The position numbers and the translations under genes were made by a program. From Paenibacillus albicereus (GTDB lineage: Bacteria; Bacillota; Bacilli; Paenibacillales; Paenibacillaceae), in contig NZ_CP051428.1 of assembly GCF_012676905.1 (NCBI RefSeq), positions 1,512,001 through 1,576,000 of the forward strand: 64,000 nucleotides of DNA, given 5' to 3'. This document shows, one piece after another, positions 52,204-61,246 of the stretch. The first letter of the stretch is position 1; the number at the start of each line of letters is the position of its first letter. A model generated the notes under the pieces. The model worked only from the letters and a program-made list of their open reading frames with translations. It was not told the origin of the DNA and searched no databases.

Positions 52204-53844
52204 ATGTACCGAGTGTTGCTGGCCGATGACGAGGCCGACGTACGGGAAGGATTGCTGACGGAAATCCGCTGGGAGGAGTGCGGCTTCGAGATCGCGGCGA
52301 CGGCCGAGAACGGCCTGGAGGCGCTGGAGCTGGCCGAGCGGCTGCTGCCGGACGTCGTGCTGACGGACATCCGCATGCCGTTCGTGGACGGGCTCGAGCT
52401 CGTGCGGCGGCTGCAGACGGCGCTGCCGCTCGCCAAGACGGTCATCCTCACCGGCTACGACGAATTCGACTACGCCCGTCAGGCCGTCTCGCTGAGCGTC
52501 GACGAGTATCTGCTCAAGCCGTTCACGGCGGCGAGCCTGACGGAGCTGCTGCGCGGCCTCAAGCAAAGGATGGACCACGAGCGGGCGGAGCGCGAGGATG
52601 CGCGCGAGCTGCGGGAGCACTATCACCGGAGCCTGCCGCAGCTGAGGGGACAGTTTCTCAGCTCGCTGCTGTACCGCCGCTATCCGGAGGCGTCGATCCG
52701 CCGCAAGGCCAGTCAGTACGGCCTGAGCCTCGAGGGAGAAGGCTGCTCGGTATCCGTCGTCCGCATCGGAGAGCCGGAGGAGGGAGCGCCGTTGGTCGGC
52801 TCGCTGCAGCAATCGCCGGATGAGGAGCTCAAGCTGTTCGCCGTGCTCAACGTGGCCGAGGAAATCTGGTCGGAGGCGAGCCGCGGCATCGCCTTCCTCC
52901 ATCAGGACAGCATCGTGCTCATGGACTTCGGCGTCGCCGAGGAAGGCTGGAAGGAGAAGCGCCAGCAGACGCTGGAGCAGCTGGCGCGCAGCGTGGAGTT
53001 CTACCTGCGGCTGCCGGTGACGATCGGCACGGGACTGCCCAAGCGCAGCCTGTCCGAGCTGCAGGAAGCCTACGAGGAAGCGCTGCTCGCGCTCGACTAC
53101 CGGCTCGTGCCGGGCATGGACCGCCTCGTCTTCCTGCAGGACGTCGAGAGCCGGCCATCGGAGCCGCTGCGCTTCGACGAGCTGTGCGAGCAGGCGCTCG
53201 CCCGCTGCCTCAAGGTCGGCACGCCCGAGGAGCTGGAGGCGCTGCTTGCGGACATTCTCGGCGAGATCCGCGAAAGCCATGCGTACAGCGGCATCCAGAT
53301 GTACCTCATGGAGGTGCTGACGGCAATCTGCCGCACCGCGCAATCCGCCGGCGTCGAGCTCGAGGAGCTGCTCGGAGCCGGCGCGCAGCCGTATGCCGAG
53401 CTGTCCCGGCTGACCGGCCTCGGCGAGGCCAGGCGCTGGCTCGGGGAGCTCGGCGCTGCCGTCATGCAGCGCATCGCGGGCACGCGGCAGCATGCGTACA
53501 AGGACCTGGTGGAGGAAGCGATCCGGTTCACCCGCGCGCATGCGCACGAGCCCGAGCTGTCGATCGCGATGGTCTGCTCGCATCTGCACATCAGCGCCGG
53601 TTATTTCTGCGGTCTGTTCAAGCGCGAGGTGAAGCTCACGTTCCTCCAGTACGTGCTGCAGCTGCGCATGGAGCTGGCGCAGGAGCTGCTGCGCTCGACG
53701 GAGCTCAAGGCGTTCGAGATCGCGGAGCGCATCGGCTTCTCCGAGCCGAACTACTTTAGCTTCTGCTTCAAGAAGCATACCGGCACGACGCCCAAGGAAT
53801 ACCGCAGCCGGGCCAAGGAAGCGGAAGCGGGGCCGCTGCCGTGA
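52204..53844 (+). CDS. YesN-type response regulator with AraC DNA-binding domain
   Basis: 546 residues. An N-terminal receiver domain (YRVLLADDEADVREGL; phospho-acceptor Asp in DVVLTDIRMPFVDGLELV; TGYDEFDYA; LLKPF) is followed by a ~300-residue linker domain with helical and partial GGDEF-like character. The C-terminal AraC HTH pair (residues ~445-540) includes LSIAMVCSHLHISAGYFCGLFKRE and AFEIAERIGFSEPNYFSFCFKKHTGTTPKEYR. AGGAGAGG lies 5 nt before the ATG. Its 3' end overlaps the cognate kinase gene. The likely target is the downstream mglBAC operon. Confidence 0.92.
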   Translation: MYRVLLADDEADVREGLLTEIRWEECGFEIAATAENGLEALELAERLLPDVVLTDIRMPFVDGLELVRRLQTALPLAKTVILTGYDEFDYARQAVSLSVDEYLLKPFTAASLTELLRGLKQRMDHERAEREDARELREHYHRSLPQLRGQFLSSLLYRRYPEASIRRKASQYGLSLEGEGCSVSVVRIGEPEEGAPLVGSLQQSPDEELKLFAVLNVAEEIWSEASRGIAFLHQDSIVLMDFGVAEEGWKEKRQQTLEQLARSVEFYLRLPVTIGTGLPKRSLSELQEAYEEALLALDYRLVPGMDRLVFLQDVESRPSEPLRFDELCEQALARCLKVGTPEELEALLADILGEIRESHAYSGIQMYLMEVLTAICRTAQSAGVELEELLGAGAQPYAELSRLTGLGEARRWLGELGAAVMQRIAGTRQHAYKDLVEEAIRFTRAHAHEPELSIAMVCSHLHISAGYFCGLFKREVKLTFLQYVLQLRMELAQELLRSTELKAFEIAERIGFSEPNYFSFCFKKHTGTTPKEYRSRAKEAEAGPLP

Positions 53845-55670
53845 AGCGGACGACGCTGAGGGAGGCGGCCCGCCTCAAGGAGCGGGTGCGCCATTCGCGC
53901 GTCAGCAGCATCCAGTCGATCGTCACTTGGTCGTTCTCCGTCATGATCGTCATCGCGATCGGCACGGTCGCGTTCCTGCTGCACGACAAGTTTTCCGCAT
54001 CGGCGGAGCGCAGCGCCTTCACCTCCTCCAGCCAGATCGTCGATCAGGTCAGCTACAACCTGGAGGACTACGTGCGAGGCTTGTCCAGCTTTTACCGGGC
54101 GATCGAGCAGAACCTGCTGGACAAGGGCGAGTGGGACGGCAGCGAGGTCGACACGCAGCTCGATACGCTCATGGGCAGCCGCGACGACATCGTGTCGATC
54201 GCGCTGTTCGCCGAGGACGGCACGCTGCTCAAAAATCGTCCGGCCGCCCAGCTGCGCCCGAGCGCCAACGTGACGGGACAGGGCTGGTTCCAGGCGGCGC
54301 TGCGCGTGCCGGACCATCTCGGATTCTCGCTGCCGCATATCCAGAACCTGTACAAGGGCGGTTATCCGTGGGTCGTCAGCATGAGCAAGCGCGTCACCGT
54401 GCTGCAGAACGGCCGGGAGCAGGAGGTCATCCTGCTCGTGGACATCAACTTCAAGCAGATCGACGAGCTGTGCAGCCGGATCAGCCTCGGGCGCAAGGGC
54501 TACGCCTACATCATCGACGAAGGAGCAGGCAACATCGTCTACCATCCGCAGCAGCAGCTCATCTACATGGGGCTCAAGCGGGAGAACGTGGAGGGCGCGC
54601 TCGTCTCCTCGGGCGACTACGTGGAGGAGCTGGACGGAGAGCGGCGGCTCGTCACCGTCAAGTCGGTCGCGAACATCGGGTGGAAGATCGTCGGCGTCAG
54701 CTATCTCGACGAGCTGCTCACGACGCGGGAGGAAGTGAACCGCTATCTCGTGCGCGTCGTGGCGGTCGCGCTCGTGCTCGTGCTGCTCGTCGGCATGGCG
54801 CTCGCCCGCTCGATCATCCGCCCGCTCAAGCGGGTGGAGAAGATGATGCGCTCCGTGGAAAGAGGCCAGTTCGACGTCGAGCTGCCCGTCGAGGGGCCGC
54901 TCGAGGTCGAGCGGCTGTCGCGCCGCTTCAACCTCATGGTGCACAAGATCCGCCAGCTCATGGGGCAGATCGTGCTGGAGCAGGAGTCCAAGCGGCGGCA
55001 TGAGCTGGAGGCGCTCCAGGCGCAGATCAACCCGCATTTCCTCTACAATACGCTCAACTCGGTCGTGCGCATGGCCGGCATGAGCCGTGGCGAGGAGGTC
55101 GTCACGATGATTACCTCGCTGTCCAAGCTGTTCCGCATCAGCCTCAGCCAAGGACGCACGCTCATCCCGGTGAAGGACGAGCTGGAGCACGCGCATCATT
55201 ACCTCACGATCCAGCAGATGCGCTTCGGCCGCAAGTTCACGTTCGCCATCGAGGCGACGGAGGAGGCGGAGAGCTGCCGGACGCTGAAGCTCGTGCTGCA
55301 GCCTTTGCTGGAGAACGCGATCGAGCACGGGCTGGAATACTCGGCGGACGAAGGGCGGATCGAGGTGCAGGCGTTCGTCGAGGACGGCGTGCTGACGCTG
55401 CTCGTCGAGGACAACGGCGCCGGCATGGCGGCGGAGGCGGCCGCGCTGCTGCTGGAGCGGGGATCGGGCGAGGCGCTGGCGGAGCGCCGGCCGTCCCGCA
55501 CGGGCAAGGGCTCCGGCGTCGCCCTGCGCAACATCCACGACCGGATCCGGCTGTATTACGGCGCTCCGTACGGCCTCGAGTTCCGCAGCGAGCTGGAGGA
55601 GGGCATGACGGTCACGGTGCGCATGCCGGCGGAAGCGGCAGAGGAGGAGATCGACGATGAAAAGCGATGA
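53841..55670 (+). CDS. YesM-type sensor histidine kinase
   Basis: 609 residues. Two membrane helices (residues ~28-48 and ~305-325) flank a ~255-residue dCache-like sensor domain. HAMP (RSIIRPLKRVEKMMRSVERG) follows, then His_kinase with the phospho-acceptor in LEALQAQINPHFLYNTLNSV and HATPase_c (LVLQPLLENAIEHGLE, LLVEDNGAGM, GKGSGVALRNIHDRIRLYYG). The GTG start overlaps the regulator's stop by 4 nt. It probably senses an extracellular sugar directly or through the adjacent binding lipoprotein. Confidence 0.92.
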   Translation: MKRTTLREAARLKERVRHSRVSSIQSIVTWSFSVMIVIAIGTVAFLLHDKFSASAERSAFTSSSQIVDQVSYNLEDYVRGLSSFYRAIEQNLLDKGEWDGSEVDTQLDTLMGSRDDIVSIALFAEDGTLLKNRPAAQLRPSANVTGQGWFQAALRVPDHLGFSLPHIQNLYKGGYPWVVSMSKRVTVLQNGREQEVILLVDINFKQIDELCSRISLGRKGYAYIIDEGAGNIVYHPQQQLIYMGLKRENVEGALVSSGDYVEELDGERRLVTVKSVANIGWKIVGVSYLDELLTTREEVNRYLVRVVAVALVLVLLVGMALARSIIRPLKRVEKMMRSVERGQFDVELPVEGPLEVERLSRRFNLMVHKIRQLMGQIVLEQESKRRHELEALQAQINPHFLYNTLNSVVRMAGMSRGEEVVTMITSLSKLFRISLSQGRTLIPVKDELEHAHHYLTIQQMRFGRKFTFAIEATEEAESCRTLKLVLQPLLENAIEHGLEYSADEGRIEVQAFVEDGVLTLLVEDNGAGMAAEAAALLLERGSGEALAERRPSRTGKGSGVALRNIHDRIRLYYGAPYGLEFRSELEEGMTVTVRMPAEAAEEEIDDEKR

Positions 55671-55821
55671 CGGAACCGATCGGCCGATCTTCGCGTACAC
55701 GAGCCGCGAGGGACGGCGGCGTCCGGCCAGCCGTGCCGTTGGCGAGGGCGGACGCCGCCCGCGGACAACCACATGGGCAAGGCGGACCGGCGGTCTGATC
55801 GCTCGGTGGACGGGAGGGCTC

Positions 55822-56811
55822 ATGCGCAGCCAGGCCAGCCGCCGCCCGCGGCCGGCCTGGCTGCTGGCGATGCCGCTGCTGGCCGTCCCGCTGCTGGCGG
55901 CCGCCGGCTGCGCGGGCTCCGCAGAGCCGTCTCCGCCGCCGTCGCCGCGTCTGGCCGCGCTGATCGCGCCGCAGACGGACGGCGCACTCGCAGGCGCGAT
56001 CCGGATCGGCGCGGAGGCGGCGGCCAAGGAGTTCGGCTACCGGCTCGAGTACGTCGACAAGACGGCGGGACGCCCCGGCGCAGGCCAAGTGGAAGCGGCC
56101 GGCCGCGCGCTGAAGGCGGGCGCGGAAGCGCTGCTCCTCGACCCCGACAGCGAGCAGCAGCTCGACGAGGTCGTCCGGCTCGCGCGTGCTGCCGGAGCGG
56201 CCGTCATCACGCTGAGCGACGCCTATCCCGTCGGCGGCGTCGCGAGCGCGGTGACGATCGACAACCGCGAGGCCGGCCGCCAGGCCGGAGCGGCGATGGC
56301 CGAGCTGCTCGGCGGCTACGGACGGGTGGCGGTGCTCGGCGCCGACTCCTCCGCGCTCGGCTACGCGGAGCGGCAGGAGGGCGTGCTGGAGGAGCTGGCC
56401 CGCCATCCGGACATCACGATCGCCAAAGGCTATTCCTGCGGCATGTCCTCCGACGGCTGCGCGGAGGCGGCGCGCCAGCTCATGGACGAGACGGACGGCA
56501 TCGTCGCCCTCCAGGAGCAAGGCGTGCTCAGCTCGGCCAAGGAATCGCTCCGGCGCGGGGCGTCCTCCGAGGTGAAGATCGTCGGCTTCGGCAGCGAGAC
56601 GGAGCAGCTGGAGCTGCTGCAGGACGGCGTCATCGACCGCCTCGTCGTGCAGAGCGGCTTCAACGCCGGCTATCTCGGCATGCGGCAGGCCGACCTGCTG
56701 CTGCGCGGGGAAAAGCCGGAGGCGAGGATTACGCTCGCCACCAAGGCGGTCAGTCCCGACAGCATGTTCTGGATGGACAACCAGAAGCTGCTGTTCCCTT
56801 TCGTCAAATAG
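55822..56811 (+). CDS. Periplasmic-binding-like sugar-sensing lipoprotein
   Basis: About 329 residues. From the ATG at 55822 (GGGAGG 4 nt upstream) the protein opens with a normal lipoprotein signal, ending LPLLAVPLLAAAGCAG. The mature part is a type I periplasmic-binding fold (RbsB-like): LAALIAPQTDGALAGAIRIGAEAA, AEALLLDPDSEQQLDEVV, VAVLGADSS, IVALQEQGVL, VKIVGFGSETEQLELLQDG. An ATG at 55657, overlapping the kinase gene and preceded by AGAGGAGGAG, would add a 55-residue Arg-rich leader that is odd before a signal peptide. It probably presents a sugar to the YesM kinase. Confidence 0.8.
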   Translation: MRSQASRRPRPAWLLAMPLLAVPLLAAAGCAGSAEPSPPPSPRLAALIAPQTDGALAGAIRIGAEAAAKEFGYRLEYVDKTAGRPGAGQVEAAGRALKAGAEALLLDPDSEQQLDEVVRLARAAGAAVITLSDAYPVGGVASAVTIDNREAGRQAGAAMAELLGGYGRVAVLGADSSALGYAERQEGVLEELARHPDITIAKGYSCGMSSDGCAEAARQLMDETDGIVALQEQGVLSSAKESLRRGASSEVKIVGFGSETEQLELLQDGVIDRLVVQSGFNAGYLGMRQADLLLRGEKPEARITLATKAVSPDSMFWMDNQKLLFPFVK

Positions 56812-56832
56812 GCCCGGACGGGCCTATTTTTT
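56807..56832 (+). terminator. Terminator after the sugar-sensor operon
   Basis: AAATAGGCCCG with its complement CGGGCCTATTT and a T run; it overlaps the lipoprotein stop codon. Confidence 0.85.
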
Positions 56833-56853
56833 GTCTGACGGAGAAAAGCTGAT

Positions 56854-56915
56854 GAAGATTTCGATAGAAAGCAGGAAGATTTTCGATTCGAAAAAAACGC
56901 AGGCCCTTTCATAAT
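56854..56915 (+). promoter_or_regulatory. mglBAC promoter with paired direct repeats
   Basis: GAAGATTTCGAT (56854-56865) and GAAGATTTTCGAT (56875-56887) are direct repeats 21 bp apart, two helical turns. The second continues into a perfect palindrome TTTTCGA-T-TCGAAAA (56880-56894). A -10-like CATAAT lies at 56910-56915 with only a weak -35. This is the expected layout for activation by an AraC-type regulator such as the YesN protein encoded upstream. Confidence 0.5.
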
Positions 56916-56996
56916 AAGAGCATGAGAACGGACGGCGGCGCCAAGCGGGCGATCGCCGCCGAATCCCCATCCCACACCCTCCAGGAGGTCATCCGA

Positions 56997-58049
56997 ATGA
57001 AAAAACAAGCAGCACTCGCGGCCGCGCTCGCGGCGGTCATGGTCACGGCGGCCGGCTGCGGCGGCAACAACGGCGGCGGCAACGCAGGCGGCGACTCCGG
57101 CGGAAGCGGCGGCGACCAGCCGAAGATCGGCGTAGCCATCTACAAGTTCGACGACACGTTCATGACGGGCGTCCGCAACGCGATGACGGCGGCGGCCGAG
57201 GGCAAGGCCAAGCTCGACATCGTCGACAGCCAGAACGCGCAGCCGACGCAGAACGAAAAGGTCGATCTGTTCATTTCCAAAAAATACAAGGCGCTGGCGA
57301 TCAACGCGGTCGACCGCACAGCGGCCGGCGTCATCATCGACAAGGCCCAGGCGGCCGACATCCCGGTCGTGTTCCTGAACCGGGAGCCGGTGGCCGAAGA
57401 CATGAACAAGTGGGATAAAGTGTACTACGTCGGCGCGAAAGCAGAGGAGTCCGGCACGCTGTCCGGCCAGATCATCGCCGATTACTGGAAAGCGAATCCG
57501 GAAGCGGACAAGAACAAGGACGGCGTGCTCCAGTACGTCATGCTGCAGGGCGAGCCGGGCCATCAGGATGCCGAGCTGCGCACGAAGTACTCGATCCAGG
57601 CGATCGAGGACGCCGGCATCAAGGTCGAGAAGCTGGAGCAGGATACGGCGATGTGGGACCGCGTCAAAGGCCAGGACAAAATGCAGGCTTGGCTGGCGGC
57701 ACGCGGCGACAACATCGAGGCCGTGCTGGCCAACAACGACGACATGGCGCTCGGCGCGATCGAAGCGCTGAAGGCGGCGGGCTACTTCACAGGCGACAAG
57801 TTCATGCCGGTCGTCGGCGTCGACGCGACCGCTCCGGCGATCCAGGCGCTGCAGGACGGCACGCTGCTCGGCACCGTGCTCAACGACGCGAAGAACCAAG
57901 GCGGCGCGACGGTCGCTCTGGCGGCAGCGCTGGCTAAAGGCGAGACGCCGACGAAGGAGAACACCGGCTACGACATCACGGACGGCAAGTACGTCTGGAT
58001 CGCGTACAAGAAGATTCTGAAGGACAATATCGCCGACGCCCAGCAATAA
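56997..58049 (+). CDS. mglB: Galactose/glucose ABC transporter substrate-binding lipoprotein MglB
   Basis: 350 residues. Lipoprotein signal (ALAAVMVTAAGCGG, Cys near residue 21) and a Gly/Asn/Ser linker are followed by a type I binding fold: IGVAIYKFDDTFMTGVRNAM, ALAINAVDRTAAGVIIDKA, IPVVFLNREP, VMLQGEPGHQDAELRT, DNIEAVLANNDDMALGAIEAL and VVGVDATAPAIQALQDG. It includes the Mgl-type calcium-loop region near DKNKDGVLQ. GGAGG lies before the ATG at 56997. It is first in the mglBAC transport operon. Confidence 0.93.
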   Translation: MKKQAALAAALAAVMVTAAGCGGNNGGGNAGGDSGGSGGDQPKIGVAIYKFDDTFMTGVRNAMTAAAEGKAKLDIVDSQNAQPTQNEKVDLFISKKYKALAINAVDRTAAGVIIDKAQAADIPVVFLNREPVAEDMNKWDKVYYVGAKAEESGTLSGQIIADYWKANPEADKNKDGVLQYVMLQGEPGHQDAELRTKYSIQAIEDAGIKVEKLEQDTAMWDRVKGQDKMQAWLAARGDNIEAVLANNDDMALGAIEALKAAGYFTGDKFMPVVGVDATAPAIQALQDGTLLGTVLNDAKNQGGATVALAAALAKGETPTKENTGYDITDGKYVWIAYKKILKDNIADAQQ

Positions 58050-58169
58050 GCGGGGCTTGCGGCTGGGGAGCCCGAAGCCCGGGACGCGGCGGGCTCCCTT
58101 TTGCTTCCCGCCGGTCCATGGCGGCAGCGGCATGGACGACTGACTTTTCTCGCAAAGGAGGCGCGAGCG

Positions 58170-59687
58170 ATGAGCTCCCCTTACCGATTGGAGATGCGCG
58201 GCATCTCCAAAGCTTTTCCCGGCGTGCAGGCGCTGAGCCAGGTGACGCTGAACGTGCGCCCCGGCACGGTCCACGCCCTCATGGGCGAGAACGGAGCCGG
58301 CAAATCGACGCTCATGAAATGCCTGTTCGGCATCTACAAGCCGGATGAAGGCGAAATCTATCTGGACGGCGAGCGGGCCGACATCCCGAATTCCAAGGCC
58401 GCGCTCGCCCATGGGGTATCGATGATCCACCAGGAGCTGCATCCGGTCCCGCACCGCAGCGTCATGGAAAACATCTGGCTCGGCCGGTTTCCGCTCATGG
58501 GCGTCTGGCCGCTGCGGCTCGTCGACGAGCGCCGCATGCGCCGCGATACGGAGGCGCTGCTGCAGGACCTCGGGCTCGACATCGATCCGATGGCGCAGGT
58601 CGGCAGCCTGTCCGTCTCCAAGATCCAGTCGCTGGAGATCGCCAAGGCCGTGTCGTTCCAATCCAAGGTGATCGTCATGGACGAGCCGACGTCGTCGCTG
58701 ACCGGCAACGAGGTCGAGCAGCTGTTCGAGATCATCGAGAAGCTGCGGGGACGCGGCGTCTCCATCATCTATATCTCGCACAAGATGGAGGAGATCCTGC
58801 GCATCTCCGACGACGTGACAATCATGCGCGACGGCAAGTACATCGGCACCTGGGAGGCGTCCGAGCTGACGACCGACCTCATCATCAGCCGCATGGTCGG
58901 CCGCGACCTGAACGACCGGTTCCCGGAGCGCAGCAACGTGCCTTCCTCGGTCATCCTCAAGGCCGACGGCCTCACGTCGACGAATCCGATGTCGTTCAAG
59001 AACGTCAGCTTCGAGCTGAGGCGCGGCGAGATCCTCGGCGTCGGCGGGCTCGTCGGCGCGCAGCGGACCGAGCTGATCGAGGCGCTGTTCGGCCTGCGCC
59101 AGCTGAAGGCCGGCACGATCGAGATCGACGGGCGCAAGGTGAGCATCAAGTCGCCGGCCGACGCCAAAAAGCACGGCATCGCGCTGCTGACGGAGGAGCG
59201 CCGGACGACAGGCATTTTCCCGGTGCTGTCCGTGTACGAGAACACGATCATCGCCAACCTCGGCCGCTACCGCAGCCGGATCGGACTCATCGACGAGCGC
59301 AAGGGACGGCGCGAGGCGGCGGACAACGTCGCGAAGTTCCGCACCAAGACGCCGAACGTAGATACGCAGATCCGCAACCTGTCGGGCGGCAACCAGCAGA
59401 AGGTGCTGCTCGCCCGCTGGCTGCTGACCGATCCGGACATCCTGCTGCTCGACGAGCCGACGCGCGGCATCGACGTCGGCGCCAAGTTCGAGATCTATAC
59501 GATCATCGCCGAGCTCGCGCGGCAGGGCCGCACCATCGTCATGATCAGCTCGGAGATGCCGGAGCTGCTCGGCATGTCCGACCGCATCATGGTCATGAGC
59601 GAAGGACGGATGACGGGCATCCTGGACGGCCGCAAGGCGACGGAACAGGAAATCATGCGGCTGGCCGCGCAGCAGCGGATGGCTTAG
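58170..59687 (+). CDS. mglA: Galactose/methyl galactoside ABC transporter ATP-binding protein MglA
   Basis: 505 residues, two fused ATPase domains. The first has Walker A MGENGAGKSTL, Walker B VIVMDEPTSSL and a degenerate signature (SVSKIQSLEIAKA). The second lacks a standard Walker A (GGLVGAQRTEL) but has LSGGNQQKVLLARWL and ILLLDEPTRGIDVGAK. This asymmetry is normal for RbsA/MglA proteins. AAAGGAGG lies before the ATG at 58170. It couples ATP hydrolysis to sugar import through MglC. Confidence 0.94.
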   Translation: MSSPYRLEMRGISKAFPGVQALSQVTLNVRPGTVHALMGENGAGKSTLMKCLFGIYKPDEGEIYLDGERADIPNSKAALAHGVSMIHQELHPVPHRSVMENIWLGRFPLMGVWPLRLVDERRMRRDTEALLQDLGLDIDPMAQVGSLSVSKIQSLEIAKAVSFQSKVIVMDEPTSSLTGNEVEQLFEIIEKLRGRGVSIIYISHKMEEILRISDDVTIMRDGKYIGTWEASELTTDLIISRMVGRDLNDRFPERSNVPSSVILKADGLTSTNPMSFKNVSFELRRGEILGVGGLVGAQRTELIEALFGLRQLKAGTIEIDGRKVSIKSPADAKKHGIALLTEERRTTGIFPVLSVYENTIIANLGRYRSRIGLIDERKGRREAADNVAKFRTKTPNVDTQIRNLSGGNQQKVLLARWLLTDPDILLLDEPTRGIDVGAKFEIYTIIAELARQGRTIVMISSEMPELLGMSDRIMVMSEGRMTGILDGRKATEQEIMRLAAQQRMA

Positions 59688-59706
59688 CCAGGAGGGAACA
59701 GCAATC

Positions 59707-60762
59707 ATGAGCACTCAAATGAACACGCCGGCGAAAAGGCCGGCCGGCCAGGCGATCCTGGGCTATCTGAAGCATCTTGTCACCAATCGGGCGATCTTCC
59801 TCGTCCTCATCCTGCTCGTCGTCGCGATCGCGATCATGGACCCGACGTTCCTCGCGTACTCGACGCTGCGCGACATCCTGCAGCAGAACTCCACCCGCGC
59901 CATCATCGCGCTCGGAGCGGGCTTCGTGCTCATCACCGGCGGCACCGACCTGTCCGCGGGCCGCGTCGTCGGCCTGACGGCGGTCGTCTCGGCTTCCATG
60001 CTGCAGGTGGACACCTATGCGGCGAAGTTCTTCCCGAACCTGCCGGAGCTTCCGGTCTACATCCCGATCTTCGTCGGAATCTTCGCGGGCCTGCTCGTCG
60101 GCTGCGTCAACGGCTTCATCATCGCCAAGCTCAAGGTGCCGCCGTTCATCGCCACGCTCGGCACGATGGTCGCCGTATATGGCCTGAACTCGATCTACTT
60201 CGACTCCGAGCCGAACCAGTCGCAGCCGATCGCCGGCCTGCGCAAGGACTTCACCATCTGGGGCACGGGCTCGATCGACTTCGGCGGCGGCTACACGCTG
60301 CCGTACATCGTGCTCATCGCGATCGGCGTCGCGCTCGTCTGCTGGGTCGTCTTCAACAAGACGCGCCTCGGCAAGAACATGTACGCGATCGGCGGCAACG
60401 TGCAGGCGGCGCATGTGTCGGGCATCAACGTCGCCCGCAACCTGATCTTCATCTACGCCATCGCTGGCGCCCTGTACGGCCTCGGCGGCGTGCTGGAGGC
60501 CGCGCGCACCGGCGGCGCGACGAACAATTACGGCAACATGTACGAGCTGGACGCGATCGCGGCCTGCGTCGTCGGCGGCGTGTCGACGGCGGGCGGCATC
60601 GGCACCGTGCCGGGCATCATGGCCGGCGTGCTCATCTTCGGCGTCATCAACTACGGCCTGACGTTCATCGGCGTCAGCCCGTATTGGCAGCTTATCATCA
60701 AAGGACTCATCATCGTGGCGGCGGTCGCGTTCGACATCCGCAAGTATGTCGCGAAGCGGTAG
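59707..60762 (+). CDS. mglC: Galactose/methyl galactoside ABC transporter permease MglC
   Basis: 351 residues with about eight to ten membrane helices (starting RAIFLVLILLVVAIAIM). Family motifs: GAGFVLITGGTDLSAGRVVG, VPPFIATLGTMVAVYGLNSI, the EAA-like loop NMYAIGGNVQAAHVSGINV, and CVVGGVSTAGGIGTVPGIMAGVLIFGVI. CAGGAGG precedes the ATG. It is last in the mglBAC operon, followed by a strong terminator. Confidence 0.94.
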   Translation: MSTQMNTPAKRPAGQAILGYLKHLVTNRAIFLVLILLVVAIAIMDPTFLAYSTLRDILQQNSTRAIIALGAGFVLITGGTDLSAGRVVGLTAVVSASMLQVDTYAAKFFPNLPELPVYIPIFVGIFAGLLVGCVNGFIIAKLKVPPFIATLGTMVAVYGLNSIYFDSEPNQSQPIAGLRKDFTIWGTGSIDFGGGYTLPYIVLIAIGVALVCWVVFNKTRLGKNMYAIGGNVQAAHVSGINVARNLIFIYAIAGALYGLGGVLEAARTGGATNNYGNMYELDAIAACVVGGVSTAGGIGTVPGIMAGVLIFGVINYGLTFIGVSPYWQLIIKGLIIVAAVAFDIRKYVAKR

Positions 60763-60853
60763 GAAGTCGAAGCTGCGCGAGGCAACGCGAAGCTTGGCAA
60801 AGCTGGGCAACACGATGCTAGGCGACGAGGGGCAGCGAAAAGAAAGCTAGTCG

Positions 60854-60893
60854 AGGCGAGGTCGGGGCGCAAGCCCGGACCTCGCCTATTTTT
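60854..60893 (+). terminator. Terminator of mglBAC
   Basis: Long stem AGGCGAGGTC with inner GGG/CCC against GGACCTCGCCT, then ATTTTTG. The preceding ~90 nt after mglC show nothing else. Confidence 0.82.
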
Positions 60894-60961
60894 GCTCTAG
60901 GTGCGGCCCTAGGGGTATGGTAAACTATTCCCAACCGAACGAAAGCGAAGGAGGAAGGCCG

Positions 60962-61246
60962 ATGGCGAGAGACAAAGTGCCCCGTTAATCCCAAGACCGG
61001 ACCGAAGCAAGAGCTAGGGCTGACGTCCGTGCAGGCGCCTGCCCAGGCATCTGGGCTGCCGTCCACGCAGGCATCTGTGTCGCCGTTCGGGCATGCTTCA
61101 AAGCGGGCGTTGATGCAGACGCGCATGCACGCTCCCATGCAGACGTCCGTGCATCCGCTCACGGCGCCGCTCGTGCTCGCGCCCCTCCCCCGTTTTTCTT
61201 CTCTGCTGGAATGGAGGAAAAGCGAAAGGGAGGATGGGGACTATGA
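60962..61246 (+). pseudogene. Apparent remnant of the amidoligase N-terminal region with degenerate repeats
   Basis: A strong ribosome binding site (AAGGAGGAAG) precedes ATG 60962, but that frame stops after eight codons (MARDKVPR, TAA 60986). Removing one C from the CCCC run would continue the protein as MARDKVPVNPKTGPKQELGL, a sensible start. Downstream, 61024-61180 is filled with degenerate ~24-bp units related to GTCCGTGCAGGC. The original frame resumes after the TAA and ends in ATGA overlapping the amidoligase start at 61243. The block looks like a 5' gene end broken by a single-base insertion and repeat expansion. Confidence 0.4.

Noticed and set aside
53751-56027. A 758-codon minus-strand open frame opposite the two-component genes
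   Set aside because: Low-complexity His/Arg/Asp-rich shadow of the real kinase and lipoprotein genes, with no ribosome binding site.
56670-59714. A 1014-codon open frame on the minus strand across mglB and mglA
   Set aside because: It mirrors highly conserved plus-strand genes, is Arg/Asp/Val-rich with no domain, and is the usual antisense artefact of high third-position GC.
60962-60988. Eight-codon ORF as a regulatory leader peptide
   Set aside because: No codon bias towards a single amino acid and no attenuator after it; a broken gene start explains it better.
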